A DNA stretch of 62,000 bases from Chrysomallon squamiferum (lineage: Eukaryota; Mollusca; Gastropoda; Neomphalida; Peltospiridae), in NCBI GenBank assembly GCA_012295275.1, contig CM022672.1, positions 21,613,128 to 21,675,127 on the forward strand, given 5' to 3'. The notes under the pieces were generated by a model. It was not told the origin of the DNA. It saw nothing but the letters and a program-made list of their open reading frames with translations, and did not search any database. The translations under genes and the position numbers were made by a program. Below are positions 49,005 to 60,405 of this stretch, in pieces; the first letter of the stretch is position 1; each line of letters opens with the position of its first letter.

Positions 49005-50548
49005 GAAAGAGAGACATCTAGACGTCGTGCTGGATATTAAATAGGTTTGATAACATCTTTAACAGTTTTAAATGTTTTACTAATGAGACTATTAAAGATA
49101 ACAGAAAGAGATCTTGATAAAATGAGAGAAAAATTAATCAAAGCTATAAGGATATAAATAAATAAAACGATACGAAAAGAAAATACCAGATAAAAAAAAA
49201 AAAAAAAAAAAAAGGAAGAAAGAAAAAAACAACGCAATAGCCAAGCTCCGGTGTTGGTATTTTTGTGACATGTGAAAGTTACTTTAGAACCATATATAAA
49301 ATTATAAATTTACTTGTTTGTTTTTGTAATTGCTTTTTTAATTATTCGAATTTCCTTCAGTGGTAGCATTTGCTTATAAAACTATGACGGCAAAAGAAAC
49401 GATTGAATGAATTAATGAGTGAATAAATAAATACATAAATAAATAAAAGTGTAGTCCAGCAGTAATTTTGAAAATGGCATCATTAGCTACGTCATTTGAA
49501 TCTAAAATAAGCTGAATAATGTAAGAGTAATTAAAACGGAGTATCTTCTGAATTTCATATAACCGAATAATTATTACTACAAATACTATTCAAATAATAT
49601 TTATTCAGTTATTCTATTTGTAACTAATATTCAAAGTTGATGTAGAACTATTTTTTTAAAGATTAATCCACTTTTTATGCTGAAAGGCAACTAGTGACAT
49701 TTTGTCGAGTTAGATTTACCAGTTACGAGTTAAATATTCTGATGGGATAAATAATGAGTGAAGTCCTTAAGAACAGGTTACAGAAAATAATAGTAATAAC
49801 AAAAACAGCACATCAAAAGAACCAAACAGTAAATTCAAGTAAATATCGGGTTCTTTTTAATTAAGCACCGGAGAGCGATAGACTGATACACAACTCCAAG
49901 TCTAGGTTTATTAATATATAAGGCGTATTATTACTATGGCATGTAGTCTAGGAGCTGTCAACCTGCTACGGCTGAGTAATAATAACACAATAATGTCAAA
50001 ATGAAATCAAATAACTTTTGACTGTATGCATGTTAACTTACTTTTTGCGGGGATAGCAGCATATTAGTCCAATACATGCATCAGATCATATTTCTGATTT
50101 GTAGTTACCCGGGAGAACGATTACTGCTTTAGAGATCGTGTTCAATTTTAATATAAAATATAATTTATAAATTTAATGTTTTGATAAAATATATACTGTA
50201 GTATATTATAGGTAGTTTAATGCATACTTTAGTCTGTTTCATCCTGAATATTTAGTAATCCCTACTACTCGCAATTGTTTGCAAATGCAAGCAACACAAC
50301 ATCCAGGTTTAGGGTTAACATGGTTTTTCAGTGTGTGGGATTAGAATAAAAACAAATTACGTATATCACTATATGAGTTTAGAATTAGATGCTAGAATAA
50401 TTGTGTTTCTTTCGTAGTTATTTAAATAACGTACTTGTAATGACATTAAAATACATTTCTTTAAAGTCAGTTGCAGTTACATAAATTTACAAAACTGTTG
50501 AAGAAGTATAATTTTCTTCTATCCAGATTTTCATTCTTTGTATTACAG

Positions 50549-50633
50549 CATACATCTTTTATGAGACAGACATTGAGAAAGATTCAAAGTGTTAGAAAAG
50601 GAGGTTTCAGCTGGTTGATGTATAAGAGAACAG
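50549..50633 (+). other. Candidate 5' untranslated exon of ZER1
   Basis: An 85-base segment bounded by a good acceptor (TTTGTATTACAG) and a good donor (CAG|GTAACT), about 530 bases before the ZER1 start. A second acceptor (GGTCTAAG) lies four bases before the ZER1 ATG. The pair fits a spliced leader exon, but no transcript evidence is available. Confidence 0.3.
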
Positions 50634-51166
50634 GTAACTGCTGGGCAGATAAAAATATAAGAAACAAAAAAATATAAAATGGTCATTAGTTCTGAAGTTA
50701 ATGTCATTCCTTGGGATTCTGACACTTTTACATGTAAAAATTAAAAATAAATGATTAAGGATTTAAATCAGCTTTTTAAGATCTAAAATGTGAGTGTGTG
50801 TGTGTGTGTGTGTGTGTAAAGTTGTTATTAATTATCTAAAGTGCCACTTAATGAATATGGTTATTACTATAGCTTTAAATTTATTGTAACTCAGTTGTTT
50901 AGCGTACCTTTTTGTAAGATTTAAATTTTTGTGCAATATTTGACTCAGAAATAGTTATTGGACATTTAATTATTTTTGCAGCAACATGTTCAGAAAATGT
51001 ACAACTATATATAAATGCTCTTAAACTACAGCTAGTTTCATTAATAAGACAAAAGTTTATAAGTTTCTTAAAATATTCAAGAGTAAAATTACTAGAAGTA
51101 AAAGTAATTCATAAATTGTTTATGTTTGAATGCTTACTGATAATATTTATTGTTGGTCTAAGAACA

Positions 51167-51873
51167 ATGGCAGTTGACCAGTGGCCTCAAAACAATCCCA
51201 ACTGTTTGGAAGATATTTGTGTTGAATTCTGTGCCAGTCATGTGGAAACATTTACCAGCTTGGTGGATAATGATCTAAAGAAAAAACAGTATAAACTGCA
51301 GCCAGGTTTGTCTCTGCCTAAAGTCATCTGTGATAAACTGTTGGAGGCGTACATAAACAACAGTGACAATGAAGACATTGATGATAATTTTCTTAGCATA
51401 TTCAGCGACACTCGGGTTTCTCAGCTAACAAATCTTAACCTGAGGTTCACAAACATCACCGACGGTGGTTTACAGATACTGCAAAATCAGCCAGTTCTTA
51501 ATCTCGACTTGTCACACTGTACCAAACTGACAAGTGCTTGCAAGGAGTCCATCATTGCCATGGGAAAAACACTTCGGCATCTGCAGCTGAATACAACACC
51601 GCAGGATGCATCCATTTTTGAATGTGTACACAGCTGCCCTCATTTACGTCGACTGAGTCTCTGTAATTTTGCCCTTGATGTTTCTGACATGAACTGGAAG
51701 TCGACGTGTCATATGCATCTGACACATCTTGACTTGACAGAATGTTCGCTGTCCTATGAATTCCTGGAAGGTCTGAGCTGTTTCACTAACCTCCTCTCAC
51801 TCAGTTTGGCTGACGTGGACCTGCCTGATTTGGATGAAATACTGTTGAATATATGCAAACTGAAATATTTGAG
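51167..51873 (+). CDS. ZER1 exon 1: BC/Cul2 boxes and first LRRs
   Basis: Residues 1-236, ends in phase 2 (TTG AG|GTAAGT). Repeats such as LNLDLSHCTKLTS and LTHLDLTECSLS show the leucine-rich pattern. Confidence 0.95.
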
Positions 51874-52448
51874 GTAAGTTGTGAAGACCATCCTGTTTCT
51901 GCTTAATACAACAAAGAATTATACGTATTTTAATATGTGTCTGTATGTTGAGTCAGTGTATGTTGGTTTGGATATGTGAGCATATGTGATTGCATGTGTC
52001 TGTATATGTGTCATATATATATATATTTTTGTGTGTGTGCATGTGTTTTTTCCCATGTTTACCTTTACTTCTATATATCTAATATAGATTGTCTATGTCA
52101 GCTGGATTATTTTATGATATTAATGGAGCATTTTTAAAATTCACACATTTTTTTTTTTTTTTTTGACTTTTGTACCAGTACTTTTATTATCACATTTTAT
52201 CATCAAACAGGCATCTGGACTTATCACAAAGTGGTGAGGTACTGAACGGCTACACATACGTTGTACAACAAAACAATACACCACCTCTTAAAATACTCAT
52301 GGATTGTCTCCCTTGTCTGACATCTCTAGACATTTCTGGAACAAACCTGGCTGGTTTTGAGCCTCCTAAAGTCACATCCCATCGACTAGGTCCAAGATCT
52401 GAATTCACAGAAGACTCTGAAATGTAACTACTTATCTGAATCCACAGT

Positions 52449-52515
<67 letters not shown>

Positions 52516-54314
52516 ACACACCACACACCTACCACCTATGCATTACTTTTTAAATTGAGGCTTTTAAAGCTTCTTAGCAAAGGATATGTGAAGCATATCA
52601 GAAACCATTTTGTGTGAATTTCTGGAGCTGTATTTAATCTGAAGTTGTTATGAACTGTATTTATAAATTATTTTGCATTAAATTCACTTCACAACAAACA
52701 CAGACAGACAGAGATATATACCTACATATTTAACTTAAATCATTTGATAGTATATTTATCTCTTTATAACTTCATTTAATTTAAAGCTTTTGTTACAAGA
52801 ATCTTTTCAGTTGTAAGTCCTAAAATGAGGGTTATAAAATGATAAATAATTGTAAATAAAATATTATAATCGATTAGTATTATCAGGACAATATGAAACA
52901 ATGTTATTATAACTATTATTATTGTTGTTGCTGCTGTTGTTGTTATTACTGTTATGAAAATAATTTTTAGTGCTTAATCAGTTAATGTTTTGGATATTTT
53001 ATGTAACTAATTATCAAGATTAGGGCTACTAAAGCATAAAATCCCTGAATTTTATTTATATCCACTTTTTATTTGATGCAATATTTCTGTGTGTTTCAGA
53101 TGTAGCATTCCTGGACTAGAAGGTCGACATTTGGAATTCCTGGGATTGTTTGACTGTCTGTACGATGCTTGTAGTCGAGAACACATACCAGCATGCAAGG
53201 TATTACTGACATATCATTTACAACAGTTTAATCTGTAATCAGTAATATTTATTCTTCAGCATTACCAAGATGTTTAATTGAGCCGATATTTGAATGCAAT
53301 TTAAAAATCTAGATTATAGATTATGTGTGATTGTAATTATTTAAATATGTGATTCTACCAGTGGTATGAGGAATTCAATTGCAGTACCAGTTTTTGAGTT
53401 ATCAATTAAATGCAGTTGTAAAATTTCAGTTCTGAGATTCTTAAAACCAATATTTGTTCATATCTAATAATTGCAGTATAAACATAGGTTTATAGTGCAA
53501 GAAATACTTTTCAAGGAAATTTTTCTACCTAGATGAAAAAGAAGTTAGTCACATTTTCTGAAAATTTTCCTTGATTATTGATATTCAACAAGGCTTTCAT
53601 TACAATTGCAAAGTTATGGAGAATGAAATGGTGTCCTAAGGACGCTTATGTAAAATGAATCCCTCAAAATGTTAATTAATTCCAGATTTAATCAATGTAT
53701 TTCAATATTTAATCAGTTTTGTAATGTGTATTTGAACCAGGTGACAGGCAAACATAATGAAGAACAGCTGATATTTGCCATGCAGGTTTACAGAGACAGA
53801 ACCAATTTTCTAGTCCGAGCTCTCAACAATATGTTTGAGAGATTCCAGACGTCCTCAGTATTAAGATGCTGTGATGTTCTTGATGTAAGTTTTACTTTCA
53901 CAGTGGTAACTGTTTCAAGATATTATTAAATATTCCACATTATGTTATCAAAAATATTTATCTTTGATCTTTAAAGTTGTTATTGCTATGTTCTTCTTGC
54001 TATTTTTAATATGAAATTGTAATTTAATATTTTAAGGATATTATCATAATAAAATTGACAATTCATATTACTGAATGTGTGTGTGTGTATGTCATATGTA
54101 TGATTGACCCAGAATTGTTGTCATTTTCAATAAATCCATAAACCATAATACAAATTAAATATTAATAGAGACATATGCTTATATGAAAACACATATGCAC
54201 ACACATAAAGTGACATATACAACAAAACACAAACACTTATGATACTAATATTGAAGCATTATGAGTACCAAACAGTTTAATTTGTGCCATTTTTTTTTTT
54301 TTATATTATTATTA

Positions 54315-54345
<31 letters not shown>

Positions 54346-56103
54346 ATACATCTCCATTTTTCTTGTAATCATGATCAGCAGAAAACAAGAACACACTGTT
54401 TGTTAACATGTTTATATAAGTATGTATGTATTGCTATCATAATTGTGTGTTTTGGGTACAATGTACAATATGTAAGTTTCTGGTTTTCAGGGCATATTAT
54501 CTGGAATGGAACGTCATCCAAGAGAAAGAGATGTACAGATATCAGGGAGGTTTGTAAATAAATAATACTGATATTTTTGAATTCTGTATTAAGCTATGTA
54601 ATTAGCAAGTTTTATAGTTTCAGTTTTTAATATATAGTATAAAAAAATGATTATTTATTTCTTAAGAAGAATATAAACCTTTGTCTTGAAGGATTTTTCT
54701 TTGTACTTGGATAAACTTTAAATGCTAAAAACATTACTTTTTTATATATACTGATGGCATATAACATGAGGATTTGTTGATTTTTCATCTAAGAAATAAT
54801 TTACAAATATTTTTAAAAGATTTTAATTTTATTATATTTACAGTGCATCTTTGTTTTACATTGCCAAAGGTAGTAAGAAAGGAAATATCACACAAAATCA
54901 GAAAAGGTAAATGTATTTATATTAAAATTACTGTCTATTATTGTTTTCAGTGGTGTCTGAAAACAGTTTTATAAAATGGAACCAAATGCACATATAAATT
55001 ATACTGAAAGGATAGACTCTATATTTAAAACAAGTAAATAAATAAATTATTAATAATGTAATATTCAATTATTAATTGTACATGTACATACAAACACACA
55101 AACACACACATACATATAAACATTTTTTTTTTTTTTTTCCCTAGTTATTGCAGTTACTTATTTTTAAATTTCTTTAAATAATGGGGTTTTTGTCAGCAGT
55201 GAATAGTGATTTACTTTTTTTTGTTTTCCGAAATAAAGTAAAAATGAGCTTTGGTATTTTATTTTTTTTATAGCCACTACTTTTTTCATAACTAACTTTA
55301 TTTATTTTTATTTTTTTTCTTCAGGAGAATTATCAAACTTTTACTGAATGGAATGAAACATTTTTCAGCTGAACCAACGGTAAGTAAATCTAACCTACTA
55401 AAACTAGCACTGGACCTTAAACTTGATTGATACTGTATACAAGTATATCTAAATATGTATATTTTATAAACAATATTTTGTCAGAGATATTTTTTGCAGT
55501 ATTGAACACTGTACTTAAAATCACATTTGACAAATTAAGATGTTAATTATTTGATTAAATGTTATTTTCTCAAATTGTTTACAGGAATGTTTTCAAAATA
55601 TTTTCTGTATTTTTTTCAGATGATGCGCAATGGATGCTTAACCCTTTCACATTTCAGTATACCTTTTGACTTTGTAAGTTTTAATTAGTTGTGTATATGT
55701 GGATGGAAATAAATATATATATTTATACATTTGTTGCATTTTTCAGTAGATGGTGTTCGAGCACATGATTTCAATTCACACATTACTGAAATTTATTATA
55801 CCCACACACATACATTCTGAAAAGTGAACAAAGTGGCACATATGTTGTTGATTTACCTCTGTAGAAATATCTAAATACTTTCTTTGAATTTTACTCAAAA
55901 AACATTTCATTCCAATCCATATATATATGTATATTTCTTTCTATAGGAAGGCACATATATAATATTCCATCCTGCTAATCAATAGGTCAACATGATTTCT
56001 CTTTGATAATGTTTATTAACAATGTTCAATTAAGTACAAAATGTAATGACATAGATTTAAAATATTTTCATTTTTATTCATTTACTTTGTTTGTGTGGGA
56101 CTG

Positions 56104-56142
<39 letters not shown>

Positions 56143-58322
56143 GTCTATTAAATATATTCATTATAATCTAGATGTTCTGCTACAAGACAATGGTGAAAGT
56201 GTTGCTGAAGATGCTAATGATTGACCACAGAGACAACTTCATTCATCGTATTGGCATATATCTCCTCAACAGTCTAGCCTGTCAAGTGGACGGCAAGGAG
56301 AAAGAGTTGGTTGGAGAGATGGGAGCAATAGAGGTGAGTGTTAACAGAGAAAACTTCCTGATGTTGAATACTTCTCTGTGTATCTGTCTGTGTCTTTCAC
56401 TAGCTGTTCTGTTTGTGCTGTGTGCAGTTCTTACGTGTTTGAGTCTGTGTTGTGTACAGGCTTTTGTGGTTGGGTAGTGTGTGTGTGTGTGTGTGTGTGT
56501 GTTCCAGAGGAATTGAGAGAGAAAGACCGATATAGACAAACAACAGAGAGAGAACATGCACATGTTAAACTGGCATAACTATTGCAAGGTGCTTATTTAC
56601 TGTATTTTTGTATTCACTTTTATCATTCAGATAATGCTGCTAATTGTTAAACGCAAGGTGGTGCGCAATGAATGTGATGAAATACTGGAGGTGGCTTGGA
56701 GTACAATGTGGAATGTTACAGGTAGAGAGTTTCAGTTGTTGAAGAAATGATTAAAAATAATAATAATTAAAATAAATTATAAAAACAGCATAGAGAAAAA
56801 TAATGAATATGTGTTACAGCAGTTTTTATTGTCATCATTTATTATTTATTCTATAACATAATAAAAATAAAATGTGTAACTGTATTACAGAAAAAAACTT
56901 TTTAAGTGTAATAAATAAATAATACTAATAATAAATCAGTTCTAGAGATATGGACTAGATTCATTTTGTTTAATTTTATTCTGTAGTTATTTTTATCATT
57001 TATTCTTCTTTTTTTTCTGCAGATGAAACACCGGCTAATTGTGAAAGATTTCTTAATCAAAATGGAATGGAGTACTTCCTGAAATGTTTGAAGGTTGTTA
57101 ATTTAAGAAACAAAAATTTGCACATAACATATCTTTAGATGTCTAAAGACTTTAGAATTTTCTGAACCTTCATCTCATTTGTTAAATTTAAACAAAGTAT
57201 ACCAGTTAGTGAAAAATGGCAGCTAATTTTGATCCAGATTAAATATAATTATTGGATAGAACACTTTAAAAAAATTTGTTTGTGATAACAGTTGTCATTA
57301 GTAGCAATAATATAATGAACATAATTAACTAAAATTAATTTACATAAGTAAATGTTTAAATTGAAAATGTTTCTATAATAATAATAATAATAATATAAAG
57401 AAAAACTCACAGACAATCAAAAAATTGTTTTTTTTTTTTTTTTTTTTTTTTTAATCTAGTTACATTTGAATGGAATATTTTGTAACTAAATAATAGAAAA
57501 CTGATTTTTTTTCAGGATTTTGAAGATAAACCAGAACTGCTAAGAAACATGATGGGACTAATGGTAAATTTTGAAACATAAGTTTTATACATTTCTGATG
57601 TACTGATAAAAAAATGCATAAATGAGTAATTTATATCGTATCTTCACTTAATAAGCTAATACTGTAAAAGTAAACTTTAAAGCTATTCATTTTTATAATT
57701 GTTTACCTCATTATCAGTCAGTGTTAGAAACAGAGGGATATTATTTACATTTGGTCTGCCCCATTCATGGATATTTGGTTCCAGGACTGCATAAATGTGC
57801 AAAAACCATACATATTCTATACATATTCAGTACTTGAAAACCCAACTGTAAGTACTATTAAGAACTTTAAAAACCCACCTAAATCATATAGTCTACAGTA
57901 ATCTAGCACACTTTATGCAACCTTAACAATACAGTTTACTGTGCAGTCATTTTTCTTTTAAATATATTTGAACAGGAGTTGATCAAAGTGTGGATACCAC
58001 CAACCCATGGATAAGGGCAGGGGACAGTTGTAAAAGAAATATTAAAATGTTTGGATATTGAATATTTTAGACTGCAGTTGAAAATAGAGAACTTTGGATA
58101 ATATTATAATAAGATCTGAAAGAAATTATTCTTTACACCATACTACTAATGTCTGACTTCAAACAAATTCTATTTTTAACAGGGTAACATAGCAGAAGTA
58201 AAATACTTGAGACCAAGACTAATGGTGACAGAGTATGTTACTGTTTTCAGGTAACTATTATCCTTTATTATTTTGTTAAGAAACAGAATGATCATCATTA
58301 TCATTACTAGTATTACTGATAC

Positions 58323-58371
<49 letters not shown>

Positions 58372-59975
58372 TCGTTGTTCAGTGAGCTGCTGAACTCCAC
58401 CAGTGATGGTATAGAAGTGAGTTACAATGCAGCAGGAGTGCTGTCACACATGGCCTCTGATGGAGTTGAAGCTTGGCATATTGATAAACCTGCTCGCAAA
58501 GACGTTCTGGTTAGCATGGTGAGGGCAATACGAAGATGGGACATCAACTCAAACAGAAATATAAACTATAGGTAAGACACACACACATACACATGTACAC
58601 ATCTATCTGTCATTGAAGTTATCTACCTAAATATCTACCTACCTATGAAAATGTACACTACCAATCAAAATAACCTTCTGGTAAAAAGCACATACACTTG
58701 ATGTTATAAAATGTTACAGGTTAACTAGAATTACTGTAATAAAATTACTTGTACTAATGTCATGACATAAACTAGAGATAAAGCTATCCTGTATCCATAT
58801 TACAACCAAAACTGCATATATATTAAATTGAACAGTAACTGTAGGTAATAATATTGCTTATTCTATACCCAAAGTAAAAGATAAAAACATATACTAACTT
58901 GCAACACAAACTATAGATAGTAATATCACTTTTTGTGGATCACAACACAAACTACAGATAAAATAAATCATATTACAAGACATAAATGGCTAGTTTCATC
59001 AAAATTCTTTGCAGTACATGACTGACTGATCACTTGAAGATTTTTTATCTTTTTTTTTAAGATCTTTTGAACCAATTCTGAGACTGTTGTCAGTGTTTCA
59101 TACACCACAAGTCCAGCACTGGGCTGTGTGGGCTCTTTGCAACCTGTGTGGATTCTCAGGTAAGTCTAATTAGAACCCTCATTAACCAGTGATGTATTGT
59201 GTTGTAGTTCTGTGAATCCCAGTGCTGTTTAGAGGGATGAGCAAGTAATCTGTTACGGCTGATTTAATGTAAATTAAGTTAGATTTATGCTAAATTTATT
59301 TCTTTCTTTTCTTGTACATGAGAATGAATTTTTGTATGTATGGTGTATTTTTAATGTGTTGCTGTGAATGTCTGCATTGATTGTGTCTTTGTGTGTGTTT
59401 GTGTGGATGTGTGGATTTGTATTTATATGGGCATGGATTTGTTAATAAGTTGTTTTTGCCAGATTGTAATTAGGTTTGTAAGTATTTGTATTTTATGCTT
59501 TTATGATAAACCATTCATAACTATAAAGTCACCCCTTTTACATAATCTCTTTTTTAATAATAATTTAGCTGAAAGGTACTGCAACCTGCTGAAAAAAGAA
59601 AATGGCATTGAATTACTGCAAAGACTTCTTAAAGATCCAAGACCTTATGCTGAAATCAAACATCTGGCCAAGCAGTTGCTGATGCAGGTGAAAGGAAATT
59701 CCACCTCTGACATTGATGTCTGCATGGACGTTGACTTTGATGAAGTGGAGAGTGCTGAGGTTGATTTGGGTGTTGGCGTGGTCTGTGATAACATCGACTA
59801 CGAGGATGGGGGTGGTGACAGGCTGAGGTGTGTCCCTGATGACAGACAGCTTCATGACAGAACAGACAGAAACAGCGTGGAACAGGGGCTTTGTGACGGC
59901 AGAGGAGATAACATGGATAATAAAATTGTATACGTGGATGACAGTTCTGATTCAGATTGTGAAGATAATCTGTGA
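51167..59975 (+). CDS. ZER1 (zyg-11-like Cullin-2 substrate receptor), 16 exons
   Basis: Substrate-recognition subunit of a Cullin-2/Elongin-BC ubiquitin ligase. The human relatives ZER1 and ZYG11B bind proteins with an exposed N-terminal glycine and send them to the proteasome. Sixteen exons join in frame to 2529 bases, 842 residues. Seen: an Elongin-BC-type box about 14-22 (LEDICVEFC) and Cul2-box-like LPKVICDKL (50-58); leucine-rich repeats about 85-330; armadillo-like repeats about 341-748; acidic tail 751-842. The region DGIEVSYNAAGVLSH and WDINSNRNINYRSFEPILRLL (split over exons 14-15) is almost the wording of vertebrate ZER1, so ZER1 rather than ZYG11A/B. Glycine-pocket residues Trp546, Asp550, Asn591 and Glu594 are present. 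Human ZER1 has about 766 residues; the extra length is mostly the C-terminal tail. Start ATG at 51167 (AACAATGG, strong context) is preferred; an in-frame ATG at 51116 would add 17 hydrophobic residues not expected in this cytosolic or nuclear family. Confidence 0.95.
51874..52210 (+). other. ZER1 intron 1
   Basis: 337 bases, TG/TA-rich with a T run before the acceptor region; nothing else seen. Confidence 0.85.
52211..52423 (+). CDS. ZER1 exon 2: leucine-rich repeats
   Basis: Residues 236-307. RHLDLSQSG and LTSLDISGTN are LRR strands, comparable to the LDISG segment in vertebrate ZER1; then a polar loop. Confidence 0.93.
52424..53099 (+). other. ZER1 intron 2
   Basis: 676 bases; CA tract, then AT-rich sequence with a short GTT run (52921-52945). 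Very few CpG. Confidence 0.85.
52447..52513. repeat. (CA)n microsatellite in ZER1 intron 2
   Basis: About 33 CA dinucleotides starting 24 bases after the exon 2 donor. Confidence 0.97.
53100..53199 (+). CDS. ZER1 exon 3: last LRR and linker
   Basis: Residues 307-340. LEFLGLFDCLYDACSREHIPA parallels the LQFLGLFEN...THIPA stretch of vertebrate ZER1. Confidence 0.94.
53200..53740 (+). other. ZER1 intron 3
   Basis: 541 bases of AT-rich, CpG-poor sequence; no repeat. Confidence 0.85.
53741..53884 (+). CDS. ZER1 exon 4: start of armadillo-like region
   Basis: Residues 341-388, phase 0 at both ends. VTGKHNEEQLIFAMQVY matches the family's VSGDKNEEQ...Y segment. Confidence 0.95.
53885..54490 (+). 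other. ZER1 intron 4
   Basis: 606 bases; a T run and ATT triplets (54289-54345). No gene-like content. Confidence 0.85.
54491..54549 (+). CDS. ZER1 exon 5
   Basis: Residues 389-408, GMERHPRERDVQISG, an armadillo helix. The Ser codon is split by the intron. Donor GTTTGT is weaker than its neighbours. Confidence 0.9.
54844..54906 (+). CDS. ZER1 exon 6
   Basis: Residues 408-429, SASLFYIAKGS, matching SAALFYLTNS in vertebrate ZER1. Confidence 0.9.
54907..55324 (+). other. ZER1 intron 6
   Basis: 418 bases, AT-rich with T runs; nothing notable. Confidence 0.85.
55325..55379 (+). CDS. ZER1 exon 7
   Basis: Residues 429-447, RRIIKLLLNGMKHF, parallel to RRQVIQVVLNGME in vertebrate ZER1. Confidence 0.9.
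55620..55673 (+). CDS. ZER1 exon 8
   Basis: Residues 448-465, MMRNGCLTLSHFSIPFDF, parallel to VQRNCCLTLCNFSIPEEL. Only 54 bases. Confidence 0.9.
55674..56171 (+). other. ZER1 intron 8
   Basis: 498 bases, AT-rich with a TA run (56105-56134) before exon 9. Confidence 0.85.
56172..56333 (+). CDS. ZER1 exon 9
   Basis: Residues 466-519. HRIGIYLLNSLACQVDGKEK corresponds to the HLCNALVCQVDNDHKE repeat of vertebrate ZER1. Confidence 0.94.
56631..56721 (+). CDS. ZER1 exon 10: glycine-pocket Trp
   Basis: Residues 520-550. VAWSTMWNVT carries Trp546 of the N-degron pocket; the Asp550 codon is split into the next exon. Confidence 0.94.
57023..57093 (+). CDS. ZER1 exon 11: glycine-pocket Asp
   Basis: Residues 550-573. 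DETPANCERFLNQNGMEYF matches DETPDNCEMFLNFNGMKLF. Donor GTTGTT is unusual but the joined frame is well supported. Confidence 0.92.
57094..57515 (+). other. ZER1 intron 11
   Basis: 422 bases, AT-rich with an AAT run (57378-57395) and poly-T (57427-57452). Confidence 0.85.
57516..57563 (+). CDS. ZER1 exon 12
   Basis: Residues 574-589, 48 bases, DFEDKPELLRNMMGLM, parallel to EFPEKQELHRNMLGLL. Confidence 0.92.
57564..58182 (+). other. ZER1 intron 12
   Basis: 619 bases, about half occupied by a probable pogo/Tigger-type MITE (57753-58028). Confidence 0.8.
57753..58028. mobile_element. Degenerate pogo/Tigger-type MITE
   Basis: Left part reads CTGCCCCATTCATGGATA then TTTGGTTCCAGGAC. The complement of the right part reads CTGCCCTTATCCATGGGTTG then GTGGTATCC. 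The ends match imperfectly and resemble the ATCCGTGG/GGTTCC ends of pogo-group Tc1/mariner MITEs. No transposase is left; borders are approximate. Confidence 0.5.
58183..58250 (+). CDS. ZER1 exon 13: glycine-pocket Asn and Glu
   Basis: Residues 590-612. GNIAEVKYLRPRLM matches GNVAEVKELRPQLM; Asn591 and Glu594 complete the pocket. Confidence 0.94.
58324..58371. repeat. (ATT)n microsatellite in ZER1 intron 13
   Basis: About 16 ATT triplets inside a 132-base intron, ending 11 bases before exon 14. Confidence 0.94.
58383..58571 (+). CDS. ZER1 exon 14
   Basis: Residues 612-675. DGIEVSYNAAGVLSHMASDG and WDINSNRNINY are the most recognisable ZER1 stretches. Confidence 0.96.
58572..59061 (+). other. 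ZER1 intron 14
   Basis: 490 bases. Four loose copies of an ACAAACTATAGATAGTAATA-like motif (near 58765, 58840, 58906 and 58951) suggest a decayed short repeat. Confidence 0.6.
59062..59159 (+). CDS. ZER1 exon 15
   Basis: Residues 675-708. SFEPILRLL and VQHWAVWALCNLC match the penultimate repeat of the family. Acceptor is TTTTTAAG. Confidence 0.94.
59160..59568 (+). other. ZER1 intron 15
   Basis: 409 bases, T/G-rich; an open frame runs from 59364 through it into exon 16 but the family match begins only after the acceptor at 59567-59568. Confidence 0.85.
59569..59975 (+). CDS. ZER1 exon 16: last repeat, acidic tail, stop
   Basis: Residues 708-842 and TGA. AERYCNLLKKENGIELLQ and the helix KHLAKQLLMQV end the armadillo-like fold. 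The last ~92 residues are acidic, low in hydrophobics and end DDSSDSDCEDNL, with Ser-Asp/Glu sites of casein-kinase-2 type. I know no such tail in the vertebrate proteins. Confidence 0.93.
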
Positions 59976-60167
59976 AATTTGCCGAAGTCTGGTTTGTTTT
60001 GTTTGGTTGTTAATGAAGTTTCAGATTCATTGATGGAGTGTTATATTTGGTGGGGATATTTTTGAAGGGGGTTTCGTTTTACTGTTGTCATTTTTCTTCT
60101 TTCCTTATGATAAAATACTTTTAATGCAAGTATGTTTTTAAAAATCTAATTTTAGAAATTAATTATG

Positions 60168-60405
60168 ATAGAATGTAAGTATTTTAATTTAGGTAAACAT
60201 TAATATATTTCCTTGAGGTTACAATTTTGGGGGGTTATATTTTCTATTTTGCTTATTGTATTTTTAATTTGGGGGGGTTCATCAGTATATGGTACTTATA
60301 AGTAGGTTTGATATTAAAAAACTGAAAATTGAAGATTAAGAATTATCTTTCATAGAATTTTAGATATTTTAACTGAGGTAAACATTAATATATTTCCTTG
60401 CATGT
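60168..60405. repeat. Direct repeat pair in ZER1 3' UTR
   Basis: GGTAAACATTAATATATTTC and the bases around it occur twice, about 185 bases apart, with flanking similarity (ATAGAATGTAAGTATTTTAA against ATAGAATTTTAGATATTTTA). Confidence 0.8.

Larger units (their letters stand above)
47249..51166. other. Intergenic region with receptor 3' UTR and ZER1 upstream
   Basis: About 3.9 kb. From the left: ATT tract (47257-47317), likely 3' UTR with candidate poly-A signals, poly-A (47789-47812), ATT blocks (48160-48395), CT (48508-48580), AAT (48628-48673), GA (48935-49001), poly-A (49193-49213), then AT-rich sequence. A candidate untranslated exon lies at 50549-50633. CpG becomes rare from about 50.45 kb. 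No other gene recognised. Confidence 0.7.

Noticed and set aside
51116-51166. Upstream in-frame start for ZER1 adding 17 hydrophobic residues
   Set aside because: Family members start just before the BC box and are not secreted; the ATG at 51167 has the better context and follows a likely acceptor.
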